Assembly: GCA_025370055.1 (NCBI GenBank)
Contig: CP073041.1
Coordinates: 3,224,001-3,288,000, forward strand
Origin: Woronichinia naegeliana WA131
GTDB taxonomy: Bacteria; Cyanobacteriota; Cyanobacteriia; Cyanobacteriales; Microcystaceae
Length of the DNA: 64,000 nucleotides
Reading direction: 5' to 3'
The notes under the pieces are model-generated. The model did no database searches, was not told the origin of the DNA, and saw nothing but the letters and a program-made list of their open reading frames with translations. The position numbers were made by a program, and so were the translations under genes. Below are positions 55,652-64,000 of this stretch, piece after piece; the stretch's first letter is position 1; each line of letters begins with the position of its first letter.

Positions 55652-56977
55652 TCAGAATTTTTGAAGAATCACCGGAATAAGTGACTCAAAGGCTTCAGGA
55701 CGTATATTTTCGAGTAAAGCCATCGTCAGTTCAATTGCGACCTTCTCTTTCCAAATTCCGCGCATAACTGAGATAAGTCCTGCTGTAGTTAGTCCAGTTG
55801 CACCAAATAAAATGGTTATCTTATCAGGCTCTCGAAAAAGGGTAACAACTAGACCAATCGAGATGAGAAAAGCTAATATAACCATGCCTGCACAAATATA
55901 AAATGCCCAATCCTTAGATTTTTGTAATCGTTGTAAATCAACTTTAAGCCGTTCTTTCTGTAATGGAATTTCTTCCTCTCCCATTTTTATTGTAGGAGCA
56001 TAACGCCGTAACACGCTTTTTAGATCCTTCATGAGTTTCCCCCTCATATTTGAATAGTTAAACCATTTTAAACTTGTATGTCGGATCATTGCAGCAGCAT
56101 TCATATAATCGATATCAAGCCGAGACAATAGCTCAATTATGCCTTTGTAAATGACCATTCTAAGTTCCAGTGTTGCTAGTTCTTTGTTAACAATAACAAT
56201 ACACCTTCGCTGTCGTTTTATTGCGTCACCAATCAAAACTGAATTACACACTGTAAAGTCAATTAAGCCATCATAGTTTTGTGGAATTGCTGTTACGAAG
56301 TCTTCGATAGGATGTAATTCGTCAAAAAACTCAATGCGATTTCCTGGTAAAATAAAGTCTCTAAATATGCCATCGATCGCTATTCGATTCAGATACTTTT
56401 GGTAATCGACATCATAAGTAGTAGTTTGGTAAGTTTGATTTGGTACAAGTTCAGGATGTAGTTTAACGGATTCTAAAAAAACGTTAAATTCGTTTGCTAA
56501 AGTTTTGGCTAATGTCTGTGTAATATCATTGTCAGCTTCAAGCTTTTGTATGGTTGATATCCAGTTTTGTGGAAGTATATTGACAAATTTCTCTATTAAG
56601 GATGTTGGCGGCTGTACAAGAGCTTTGATGAGTTGGTTAGGATCGAGAAAGTCTGCTGGATAGAATCTTGCCGATCGCCAATGAGCAACAAGAGTTACTA
56701 CCCGAAATTGTCGAAATAAATCTCGTACATCGCTCAGAGTCGCGTTAGTTATAACTGTCACACCCTTAGCTGAAGCTGCTTGAGCTACTGATGTAACCGT
56801 TGTAACTGTGTGAGCATAGACTGTCTCCCATAAAGCATCTTCTGTTAAAGCCGCATTCCGACGAGCTAGGCTTTTAATAAAGTCTTTGTTGGCACTCAGA
56901 TCTAAACCTAACAAGAAGTCATTTCGATTTAATGGAATCGCTAATGCCAAGGCGCATTCATGGGGTTTAGTAGTCAT
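55652..56977 (-). CDS. CHAT-like caspase-fold protein with two C-terminal membrane helices
   Basis: The protein is 441 residues from the ATG at 56977; a TTG at 56998 would add seven and overlap the upstream stop. Residues about 1-300 look like a divergent CHAT (caspase) domain. A strand-end His lies in VVTLVAHWRSARF (about 99) and a strand-end Cys in DGLIDFTVCNSVLIGDAIK (about 244). The latter is followed by the IVIVNKELATLELRMVIYKG helix and LDIDYMNAAAMIR as in CHAT proteins. Residues about 357-380 and 386-405 are membrane helices (WAFYICAGMVILAFLISIGL, ITILFGATGLTTAGLISVM), then a soluble tail. The 2-TM end recalls the membrane modules of bacterial death-like systems. The CHAT call is by pattern only. 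It begins 7 bp after the 964-residue gene. Confidence 0.6.
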   Translation of the reverse strand: MTTKPHECALALAIPLNRNDFLLGLDLSANKDFIKSLARRNAALTEDALWETVYAHTVTTVTSVAQAASAKGVTVITNATLSDVRDLFRQFRVVTLVAHWRSARFYPADFLDPNQLIKALVQPPTSLIEKFVNILPQNWISTIQKLEADNDITQTLAKTLANEFNVFLESVKLHPELVPNQTYQTTTYDVDYQKYLNRIAIDGIFRDFILPGNRIEFFDELHPIEDFVTAIPQNYDGLIDFTVCNSVLIGDAIKRQRRCIVIVNKELATLELRMVIYKGIIELLSRLDIDYMNAAAMIRHTSLKWFNYSNMRGKLMKDLKSVLRRYAPTIKMGEEEIPLQKERLKVDLQRLQKSKDWAFYICAGMVILAFLISIGLVVTLFREPDKITILFGATGLTTAGLISVMRGIWKEKVAIELTMALLENIRPEAFESLIPVILQKF

Positions 56978-56984
56978 GTATAGT

Positions 56985-59879
56985 TCATCGACGTGCAAGA
57001 TAATCCGATCTCACTGGTTGTGTAATATATATGTCTCCAGCTTCGATCTGAACACCAAGATCAATATCTGGAAATTCCTTTCTCAGTTCTTTATGAATAT
57101 CAAAAGCTATTTGATTGACGGTGCGTTTCTGAGTCGTAGGTCTATTTAAAACTCTTTGAACAATAGCAGCAATTTTGTCAGCAATCTCCTTAGGTAATTC
57201 TTTTAAGAAAGTGATGATTCGCATTTTGAGAGAAGGAACATTGGGGCTTATTGATGGAATTTCAATATCAATGATTACCCTCTCACCTGATTTGGATGCG
57301 ACTGAAAAAGGCTCAGTTTTTACTTCTTTAATTATTGCTCTATCCCAGTTATAGGAACGCTTCAGCAAAGCCATATTTTCAGAGAAATCACTGTCTCGTC
57401 GAAAAGAAATCTGTTGAGTTTTTTGTCGTAAAGAGCCTGTCAGTGCAAGGGCTTGAGCTTCATCAGGTGTAAAGCCATTGAGATAAATCTTAATTGGTGG
57501 ATCGCCATCAGGAATAGAGCGCATAAATTGAGGTAATAATTCATCATAAAAGCTGGTAATAGTGTGGGCTTCTACAACTTGATTATTTCCAGAGCGAAGA
57601 ACAGCATACCCATTAGATAAACGCTCGATAATAATGGACTGAGAACCAAGTTGATCACCTATTAAAAGTCGTTGTATTTCATCAGGGGTAAGGGGTTTAT
57701 CACGCAAACCCCATCCCAAAAGAGGGCTTGCTGTAGGAGGCTCAAGGGCTGGAGGTAAGCCTCTGTGTGTAGAAGTCGACGCAGGCGGAAGATCTAATAC
57801 TTGTGCTAGTGGACGACTTGAAGGAGTTTCCCTTAAAGCTTTCTCCAGACTATTAGTAATACTTTTAACATCATTCGTTGTTATTCGTTCTGTTGCCAGT
57901 CTGCGAACTAATGGATGAATTCTACTTAAGTCATTTGGATTGTAAAGAATAACTGGTTCAGTGCCACTTCCCCTAACAAGACGAATTTTTCCAGTTGGTA
58001 CATCAGGACTCGCTCGTAGTTGTGTCAGCGTCGAATCCAGATTATGTCCCCCCACAATCGTATTACTACCTACATCTTTTGAAAGCACAATAGATGGAGT
58101 CTTAATCCAGGTATTAGAATCTACATCAAATGCTTCAACATAATTTTCTTTGATGTTCTCAATGTTAACCTCTAATAATGTGTGGAGAATCTCAGAATTT
58201 GTTACAACAACTTCATAGCTTGAGAAAAGCCATTCTTTAAAGTTAGGATCATTGCTCTTTAAACTAAAGGTTTGAGGAGCAGCTATCATTTTAGAGAGTG
58301 TATGAATGGCAGACATTCCCCAGCGTGATTTACCTTGATTGATTATCTTGTACAGATTCTCGAATGAATTTCTCAGTGTGCCTTTTGTTTGGCGAGTCAA
58401 ACTATATCTTCCAAGAGTATCTTCTAGCTTTTTAGAATACTCGTTAAGTGGCATTACCAATATTTTTTCTAATACAAGGTTAGTGTCTGTCTCAAGAACT
58501 TTATCTCCCAACGACAGGCTTTTTTGAATCGATAGTTCTTTAGTGCCAATGCCAAATTGGTGGAAGATTTGATAAAGTGCTGTATATTGAACAACTCTTG
58601 CTAAATCTGGATTGCCTAATTCCGAAAAGTAATTATATGCAATTTCTTCATAAGCTTTAACTGATTCGGACTCAGCACCATAGGTAATTGGTAGTGAACC
58701 GGTTTTATTTAGGGCATAGAATTCATAAGGTTGAATCAGAGTGGTATAACCTGCTCCTGCTGTATTCCAATTAAAGAGGAATGACCCTGCCTTCTTAATC
58801 AATACCTTTATAGTCGAGGGAAATTGTGGAAACCGCTGTGGTTTAGGATATTTGTTGAAGTTGATATACTGAATTTCCCCATTCATTGACCAAGACTTTA
58901 GCACCTGATCAGTAATATTGAGCAAACTACCAAATTCAGTATCGATGAGGCTGTTACTGAGGTAAATCGGTGCCCAGTCAGTTGTGTCAGACAACTTTCC
59001 AGCAAACAACTGCTTTCTTTCATAGCTCTGTCCTAATTCATAACTTCTTTCGCCTGCTAAAGTTAAAGCTGTTTCAAAACGTAAAGGCGGTAGACGCAAT
59101 AAAGATTCGGTTCGTTCGCGGGCAACAATTGCAAGTTGGTGATTATTGGCGATCGCTCCAACAATCAAGTCTGAATCTAAGAAAAACTGCCGAGCTTCTG
59201 CGCGATATTTCGCTAAGTCCTGGTTGCGTGGAATTGACCAAACAACTAAACCACGCTGGTTACTAATAAAAACGCCAGATTGCCTAGATGACAAGATATC
59301 AGATATAGGACGAGCATTCCCTCCTATGATTGATGTGAACTTTATTTCCTTACTATTAAGCCATTTACTTAAGTCCCCAACAGATACAGATAAATCGAGC
59401 GAACGATTGTTTACAGGTGGCGGTTTAATAGGTAATTGGACGGCATTTGCCTTATAAGAAGTACCGTATAAATCCTGGTGAAGTCGAGTTAGAAGGAAAG
59501 CAAGCTTGTCTTCGCTTAAAGGCGGTAATGCTAATACTGCATCTTTCACCCACCCGTCATAGCCAATTCGGTTTGTTCTGACAAAAGCCTTACCACCAAC
59601 AGAATCTACGATACTCAGAAAATAATCAGGACTAATATGCGGTGGTGGTTCCGAGATGATGAGAACGCGGCTTTGGTCTTTGAGTGGTGAGGTTAAGCCA
59701 ACAATTTGCAAATGAAACGGGTAAATTTCCCGAAATGAATCCCCTACTTGCTCAGCTTGCTCAATCGATGCCAACACAGCAAAGGCTGCACTCTGCATCC
59801 CTAGCGACAACAGAAGAGATACAAATACAATCCCGATAACTTTAGGCAATGTGTTGCCTGGTACTGAAGTATTTCCCAT
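56985..59879 (-). CDS. Exported 964-residue protein of unknown function
   Basis: The ATG at 59879 starts a signal peptide (LPKVIGIVFVSLLLSLGM ... SAAFA, cleavage near residue 34). The rest has no further membrane segment and no motif I recognise. It includes SLDLSVSVGDLSKWLNSKEI (about 160-180), a Pro-rich linker (RPLAQVLDLPPASTSTHRGL, about 700), a soluble domain with IKIYLNGFTPDEAQALAL (about 810) and a C-terminal region with ELPKEIADKIAAIVQRVL and DIHKELRKEFPDIDLGVQI. It is probably periplasmic. The CHAT-like membrane gene follows 7 bp downstream, so both are almost certainly one transcript. I do not know the family. Confidence 0.65.
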   Translation of the reverse strand: MGNTSVPGNTLPKVIGIVFVSLLLSLGMQSAAFAVLASIEQAEQVGDSFREIYPFHLQIVGLTSPLKDQSRVLIISEPPPHISPDYFLSIVDSVGGKAFVRTNRIGYDGWVKDAVLALPPLSEDKLAFLLTRLHQDLYGTSYKANAVQLPIKPPPVNNRSLDLSVSVGDLSKWLNSKEIKFTSIIGGNARPISDILSSRQSGVFISNQRGLVVWSIPRNQDLAKYRAEARQFFLDSDLIVGAIANNHQLAIVARERTESLLRLPPLRFETALTLAGERSYELGQSYERKQLFAGKLSDTTDWAPIYLSNSLIDTEFGSLLNITDQVLKSWSMNGEIQYINFNKYPKPQRFPQFPSTIKVLIKKAGSFLFNWNTAGAGYTTLIQPYEFYALNKTGSLPITYGAESESVKAYEEIAYNYFSELGNPDLARVVQYTALYQIFHQFGIGTKELSIQKSLSLGDKVLETDTNLVLEKILVMPLNEYSKKLEDTLGRYSLTRQTKGTLRNSFENLYKIINQGKSRWGMSAIHTLSKMIAAPQTFSLKSNDPNFKEWLFSSYEVVVTNSEILHTLLEVNIENIKENYVEAFDVDSNTWIKTPSIVLSKDVGSNTIVGGHNLDSTLTQLRASPDVPTGKIRLVRGSGTEPVILYNPNDLSRIHPLVRRLATERITTNDVKSITNSLEKALRETPSSRPLAQVLDLPPASTSTHRGLPPALEPPTASPLLGWGLRDKPLTPDEIQRLLIGDQLGSQSIIIERLSNGYAVLRSGNNQVVEAHTITSFYDELLPQFMRSIPDGDPPIKIYLNGFTPDEAQALALTGSLRQKTQQISFRRDSDFSENMALLKRSYNWDRAIIKEVKTEPFSVASKSGERVIIDIEIPSISPNVPSLKMRIITFLKELPKEIADKIAAIVQRVLNRPTTQKRTVNQIAFDIHKELRKEFPDIDLGVQIEAGDIYITQPVRSDYLARR

Positions 59880-60250
59880 GTGTATCAGAAGAGCGTGTTG
59901 ACATTCGTTGCTTAAACATAGTAGTTATCCTTAACCAACTGATAACCCCAAAAAATAAGGGGTTTAAAAATCCAGCTTTGACAAGTTTCTGTACTTGATT
60001 GCACAAGGTAGGGTGCTGACTGTTTTTATGCTACCAGAACTAAGCGGTATAACCATTTATATTACAGAAATTTTTCATATAATCAACCCTTAGAGGAAAA
60101 AAAAGCAGAAACTTTCCATATATTACCCCAAAATAGAACGATCACTAGAAAAATTCCTTATAATCCCTGTAAAAAGCGTGTTATACCAATTAGCGTAATC
60201 TTTTATGAACTCTCGACCTCCGCGATCGCACTTAACAAATTAAAACCCTA
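59880..60250. other. Intergenic region upstream of the two-gene unit
   Basis: Between the divergent ends there is AT-rich DNA with one HIP1-like site (60222-60229). The promoter of the 964-residue gene should lie here, but no convincing -35/-10 pair was fixed. No gene is supported. Confidence 0.4.
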
Positions 60251-60631
60251 TTAATCGTCGGTTTTACCCCGAATCAAAAAACGCACCTCCTCCAATAAAA
60301 TATTAAACCGTTGATCACTTTCCGATTGACGTTGTTTCACTAATGTCATCTCTTCGTCAAACCGATCCATTCTCACTTGATTTTGTGCCGCAACCTGTAA
60401 CAATGCTTGGGAAGTGATTCTCAATCCATCTACACTATCTCGAATCTCTCCAATACTTTCCCGCATATCCGCCATACCTTCGCGCACATCCGAAAAGCCG
60501 TTGCGTAACTCAGTGACGCTTTCCCGTAGCTCAGTGACACTTTCCCGTAACTCGGTCGAACCTTCCCGTAATTCGGTCGTACTGGAAGCCAGATTATCCA
60601 GCATTTCATCCGTCCAACGTTGTACTGTCAT
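60251..60631 (-). CDS. Small coiled-coil protein with heptad repeats
   Basis: The protein is 126 residues from the ATG at 60631 (MTVQRWTDEMLDNLASS); the longer frame upstream lacks support. Residues about 20-65 consist of near-perfect seven-residue units (TELREGS, TELRESV, TELRESV, TELRNGF, then SDVREGM, ADMRESI, GEIRDSV), a long parallel coiled coil. The C-terminus MDRFDEEMTLVKQRQSESDQ continues the helix. Similar proteins are frequent in cyanobacteria without a known function. Soluble, no signal peptide. Confidence 0.7.
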   Translation of the reverse strand: MTVQRWTDEMLDNLASSTTELREGSTELRESVTELRESVTELRNGFSDVREGMADMRESIGEIRDSVDGLRITSQALLQVAAQNQVRMDRFDEEMTLVKQRQSESDQRFNILLEEVRFLIRGKTDD

Positions 60632-60759
60632 AGTTCTTATTGCTAACCCTAAACACTTCCCTTTTATTTTAAACGGCGATCGCCAAGGCTTACCGAAGAC
60701 AGAAGTAGCACTGTAGATTAGGTTAAGTAACACAGCCCAACAAATTTAATGATAATGAT

Positions 60760-60879
60760 ACGTCTGATGTGAGTCAAAATAACCTAGTAGTCAGCAAGGG
60801 TTTTAGCCCCCCCTTTAATTAGAGAAAGCATCAATTAAACGAGTTTACGCCATTCCATGCTCCAACTCACATCAGGCGT
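60760..60879. mobile_element. Small MITE with ACGYCTGATGTGAGT ends
   Basis: The 15-bp inverted ends are ACGTCTGATGTGAGT (60760-60774) and ACTCACATCAGGCGT (60865-60879), one mismatch. A truncated second copy is at 24952-25045. No coding content. Confidence 0.7.
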
Positions 60880-61186
60880 ATGATGTTAACAATTTTTTGG
60901 GAATATTGTTTATGTAGCAGATATGGGGGTTTCCTTTTGTCAACCCAACCCAGCCTAATAAAGCTACGATGCGACGATCGCACTTTACGTTAGCCAAGAT
61001 TGCAGTACACTGTAACGGAGGTTGTCATAAAGCTGAGAATTACGTTAAATTTAGTTAAGACAACTTTGCAACTGGCATTGATCTATGCTAGGGGCTTGAC
61101 AAAAAAAGTAAGTTCGGCTAGAGCAATCTACTCTAAATGTACCCCGAAATTATACAAATGACCTATTCCATTCTTTAGAAAAAAAC
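60880..61186. other. Upstream region of ftsH
   Basis: It contains a GGGTTTCC...CAACCCAACCC palindrome (about 60927-60955) and the leader of ftsH. No reliable promoter could be assigned. No gene is seen. Confidence 0.4.
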
Positions 61187-63070
61187 ATGAAACTTTCTTG
61201 GAGAACAATTTTACTTTGGACGTTGCCAGCTTTAGTGGTTGGTTTCTTTCTCTGGCAGGGAACGTTTGCCAATCGTGCCGCTAATGTGGGCAGTAACACG
61301 GCGAATACCCGCATGACCTATGGACGCTTTTTAGAATACCTCGATGCCGATCGCATTCAGAGTGTGGATTTATATGATGGCGGTCGGACGGCGATCGTTC
61401 AGGTTCGTGACCCCGATGTGGATCGCATCTTGCGTTCACGAGTGGATCTACCGTTGAATGCGCCAGAATTGATTTCCCAATTGCGAGATGCGAATGTGCG
61501 CTTGGATTCCCATCCGGTTCGCAACGATGGCATGATCTGGGGCTTTTTAGGTAATCTAGTTTTCCCCGTTTTATTAATTGCCTCTCTGTTTTTCCTCTTC
61601 CGTCGTTCTAGCAATTTGCCCGGTGGCCCTGGCCAGGCGATGAATTTTGGTAAATCCCGCGCTCGTTTCCAGATGGATGCTAAAACAGGCATCATGTTTG
61701 ACGATGTGGCCGGTATTGATGAAGCCAAGGAAGAATTACAGGAAGTGGTCACTTTCCTCAAACAGCCGGAACGTTTTACTGCTGTCGGAGCCAAAATTCC
61801 CAAGGGTGTTCTACTAGTGGGTCCGCCTGGAACAGGAAAAACCCTATTAGCTAAGGCGATCGCCGGAGAAGCGGGAGTACCTTTCTTCAGTATTTCGGGA
61901 TCGGAATTTGTGGAAATGTTTGTCGGAGTAGGAGCCAGTCGAGTACGGGATCTCTTCAAAAAAGCCAAAGAAAACGCACCTTGCTTAATCTTTATCGATG
62001 AAATTGATGCGGTGGGTCGTCAACGCGGGGCTGGCATTGGGGGCGGTAACGACGAACGGGAACAAACCCTGAACCAGTTACTGACGGAAATGGACGGTTT
62101 TGAAGGCAATACGGGCATTATTATTATTGCCGCCACGAACCGCCCCGATGTTTTAGACTCGGCCTTGATGCGTCCGGGTCGTTTTGATCGTCAAGTAATG
62201 GTGGATGCGCCCGACTTCAAAGGTCGCTTAGAAATTCTGGAAGTCCATGCTCGCAATAAAAAATTGGCTCCAGAGGTTTCCATCGAGGCCGTTGCCCGTC
62301 GTACCCCTGGCTTTAGCGGTGCTGATTTGGCTAACCTGTTAAATGAAGCGGCTATTTTAACGGCTCGTCGTCGTAAAGAAGCGATCACCCTTTTAGAAAT
62401 TGATGCGGCGGTGGATCGGGTCGTAGCCGGTATGGAAGGAACGCCCCTGGTTGATAGCAAGAGCAAACGTTTAATTGCTTACCATGAGGTTGGTCATGCG
62501 ATCGTGGGCACTCTGATGAAGGATCATGATCCGGTACAAAAAGTGACGCTTATTCCCCGTGGTCAGGCCCAAGGTTTAACCTGGTTTATGCCGACTGAAG
62601 AACAGGGATTAACCACCAAAGCCCAATTAATGGCCCGTATTGCTGGTGCAATGGGGGGACGGGCTGCGGAAGAGGAAGTCTTTGGCGATGATGAAGTGAC
62701 GACGGGGGCAGGCGGTGATCTACAACAGGTGACAGAAATGGCCCGTCAGATGGTAACTCGCTTCGGGATGAGCATCCTTGGCCCCATCTCCCTAGAAGGC
62801 TCCGGTGGTGAGGTTTTTCTCGGTGGTGGTTTAATGAATCGCTCTGAGTATTCCGAAGAAGTGGCGGCTCAAATTGATTTTCAGGTGCGGGCGATCGCCG
62901 AGCAAGGTCATCAAATTGCCCGTCAAATCGTCCAAGACAACCGAGAAGTGGTTGACCGTCTAGTGGAGTTACTGATTGACAAGGAAACCATTGATGGTGA
63001 AGAGTTTCGCCAAATTGTAGCTGAATACGTGGTGGTTCCAGAGAAAGAGCAATTTGTACCCCATCTCTAG
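61187..63070 (+). CDS. ftsH: ATP-dependent zinc metalloprotease FtsH (FtsH2 type)
   Basis: This 627-residue thylakoid-membrane protease is of the type that removes photodamaged D1 in photosystem II repair. Two membrane helices are visible (about 7-25 and 112-131) with a lumenal domain between. The AAA domain has Walker A GPPGTGKT (about 209-216), Walker B LIFIDEID and the second region of homology [17 protein letters not shown]. The zinc site is HEVGHA (about 434-439), with the third ligand in [10 protein letters not shown]. Length and N-terminus ([14 protein letters not shown]) match cyanobacterial FtsH2 rather than FtsH1, 3 or 4. It stands alone on the plus strand, with apcF 222 bp downstream. 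Confidence 0.95.
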   Translation: MKLSWRTILLWTLPALVVGFFLWQGTFANRAANVGSNTANTRMTYGRFLEYLDADRIQSVDLYDGGRTAIVQVRDPDVDRILRSRVDLPLNAPELISQLRDANVRLDSHPVRNDGMIWGFLGNLVFPVLLIASLFFLFRRSSNLPGGPGQAMNFGKSRARFQMDAKTGIMFDDVAGIDEAKEELQEVVTFLKQPERFTAVGAKIPKGVLLVGPPGTGKTLLAKAIAGEAGVPFFSISGSEFVEMFVGVGASRVRDLFKKAKENAPCLIFIDEIDAVGRQRGAGIGGGNDEREQTLNQLLTEMDGFEGNTGIIIIAATNRPDVLDSALMRPGRFDRQVMVDAPDFKGRLEILEVHARNKKLAPEVSIEAVARRTPGFSGADLANLLNEAAILTARRRKEAITLLEIDAAVDRVVAGMEGTPLVDSKSKRLIAYHEVGHAIVGTLMKDHDPVQKVTLIPRGQAQGLTWFMPTEEQGLTTKAQLMARIAGAMGGRAAEEEVFGDDEVTTGAGGDLQQVTEMARQMVTRFGMSILGPISLEGSGGEVFLGGGLMNRSEYSEEVAAQIDFQVRAIAEQGHQIARQIVQDNREVVDRLVELLIDKETIDGEEFRQIVAEYVVVPEKEQFVPHL

Positions 63071-63292
63071 AACCTGAAGTCATTCCCCTGGCCTGTGGAT
63101 AGGTTGGGGGTTTCTGGTTTCTATCGCTTGAAGCTTGTCACCGTCCCAAGAACAATGATGATAGTGAAAGAGTATCGATTTGTATCTTCTCAGCAAGATA
63201 ACTTGACTTGCGTTCACTCGGAAATGATCATTAATAAATAACCTAAAAAATTACGGCTTCCTGTAAGCCAAAACCATTGGGAGAAAAATTTA

Positions 63293-63802
63293 ATGCGAGA
63301 CGCGGTTACTACCCTTATTAGAAACTACGATGTCACGGGTCGTTATCTAGACCGTAATGCCATCGATCAACTTAAAGCCTACTTTGAGTCTGGTGCTACC
63401 CGTATTGCGGCGGCAAATCTGATCAACAGCAATTCTCCGACCCTGGTTAAAAAAGCAGCGGCCCAACTCTTTGAAGAAGTACCGGAACTGATTCGTCCAA
63501 GTGGTAACGCCTATACAACTCGTCGTTTCTCTGCTTGTTTACGAGATATGGACTACTACCTACGCTATGCCAGTTATGCTCTTGTGGCGGGTGATAACCA
63601 GGTCTTAGACGAGCGGGTATTGCAGGGATTACGGGAAACCTATAATTCTTTAGGCGTTCCCATTGGCCCCACGGTGCGTGGTATTCAAATCATGAAAGAA
63701 ATGCTCAAAGATATGGCCATCGAAGCGGGTCTAGCCAATATAGATCTCATTGATGCTCCCTTTGATCACCTGGCTCAGGAATTTAGTGACGTATCGGTCT
63801 AG
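63293..63802 (+). CDS. apcF: Allophycocyanin beta-18 subunit (phycobilisome core)
   Basis: This 169-residue phycobiliprotein takes part in the core cylinder that contacts the terminal emitter ApcE. The chromophore-binding Cys is in RRFSACLRDMDYYLRYASYA (about residue 82) with conserved Arg and Asp around it. LRETYNSLGVPIGPTVRGIQ is the C-terminal family block. The N-terminus MRDAVTTLIRNYDVTGRYLD distinguishes ApcF from ApcB. The ATG follows GGGAGAAA at suitable spacing. It is monocistronic, with a terminator at 63842-63880. Confidence 0.95.
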   Translation: MRDAVTTLIRNYDVTGRYLDRNAIDQLKAYFESGATRIAAANLINSNSPTLVKKAAAQLFEEVPELIRPSGNAYTTRRFSACLRDMDYYLRYASYALVAGDNQVLDERVLQGLRETYNSLGVPIGPTVRGIQIMKEMLKDMAIEAGLANIDLIDAPFDHLAQEFSDVSV

Positions 63803-63841
63803 ACTAACGTTCAACTATCTTAAGAAAACGGTTGTGTGAGT

Positions 63842-63880
63842 AAGGAGTTAGGCCTTTGGGTTTAACTTCTTTTATTTTTT
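63842..63880 (+). terminator. Terminator of apcF
   Basis: The stem AAGGAGTTA pairs with TAACTTCTT (one G-U) around a 12-base loop and is followed by TTATTTTTT. Confidence 0.55.
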
Positions 63881-63950
63881 CCCTAATTGATAACGCCAGG
63901 GTCTAGGTCTCCAGGCTGCCCCAAACCCCAAAGCAAGTAGGTTTCATTGC

Positions 63951-64000
63951 CTAAGCAGCTTGTAGTAATTCCGTTAAGGCTTGCCAGCGAAAAACGCGAT
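63951..64000 (-). CDS. C-terminal end of a minus-strand gene (partial)
   Basis: On the minus strand the frame entering from the right edge reads RVFRWQALTELLQAA and stops at TAG 63951-63953. Only 15 residues are visible, so no family can be named. It is supported by an open frame converging on the apcF terminator. Confidence 0.35.
   Translation of the reverse strand, partial: RVFRWQALTELLQAA

Noticed and set aside
61187-63802. ftsH and apcF as an operon
   Set aside because: The 222-bp gap and independent, unrelated functions make separate transcription more likely.

Overview
The window is cyanobacterial chromosome. It carries apcF (a phycobilisome core subunit), an FtsH2-type thylakoid protease, ycf66, a DUF3285 small membrane protein, a cyanobacterial-type PEP-CTERM tail and many GCGATCGC (HIP1) sites. 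The very high load of nested insertion sequences resembles bloom-forming or colonial unicellular genera such as Microcystis, Woronichinia or Crocosphaera. That genus-level statement is inference only. No tRNA, rRNA or CRISPR array was recognised. By my coordinates a little under half of the window is IS or MITE DNA.

Region 1-8006. A RES-domain toxin enters from the left edge. It is followed by a degraded DYHHR-motif gene tail, a terminator and an ISAs1 element with a clean 10-bp target duplication. Next come a three-gene module (stand-alone protease prodomain, trypsin-like protease, small membrane protein), a second copy of the degraded tail plus terminator, and an Xre/MbcA-type antitoxin whose RES partner carries an internal deletion. 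The protease module is bracketed by direct repeats. A GTPase/DUF697 gene on the minus strand is split by a 1449-bp IS4-family element with a 9-bp target duplication.

Region 8007-13340. There is a HIP1-repeat cluster, a decayed surface-protein gene, a sulfotransferase, and a 1076-residue Gly/Tyr-rich Calx-beta/RTX-type protein 54 bp downstream of the sulfotransferase. The two probably form an operon.

Region 13341-39114. This is an IS graveyard in which insertions can be peeled off one by one: IS630 types, a DUF772 element here called IS-A, IS4, IS50-like, ISL3, IS1634, IS110 and ISKra4. Around 29889-36353 these insertions split a PEP-CTERM protein gene. Four 210-bp MITEs share ends and the 6-bp TANNTA target duplication with IS-A, and three elements sit in a tandem separated by TAAGTA. 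A DUF2887 nuclease-like gene lies between two of the clusters.

Region 39115-52849. This part is mostly housekeeping: ycf66 divergent from mrp, a large lectin-like surface protein, another IS cluster inside an IS1634-derived MITE, and then a minus-strand block. That block is trpG, dgkA, ybeY, DUF3285, prfB (with the programmed CUU-UGA-C frameshift) and a PMT-type mannosyltransferase.

Region 52850-64000. It holds a broken IS630, two arrays of short AT-rich GATCGCA repeats flanking a two-gene aspartic-protease pair, and a tight two-gene unit. That unit encodes a 964-residue exported protein of unknown function and a CHAT-like caspase-fold protein with two C-terminal membrane helices. I regard it as the best candidate for an undescribed system. 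A coiled-coil protein, a MITE, ftsH2, apcF and the end of one more gene complete the window.
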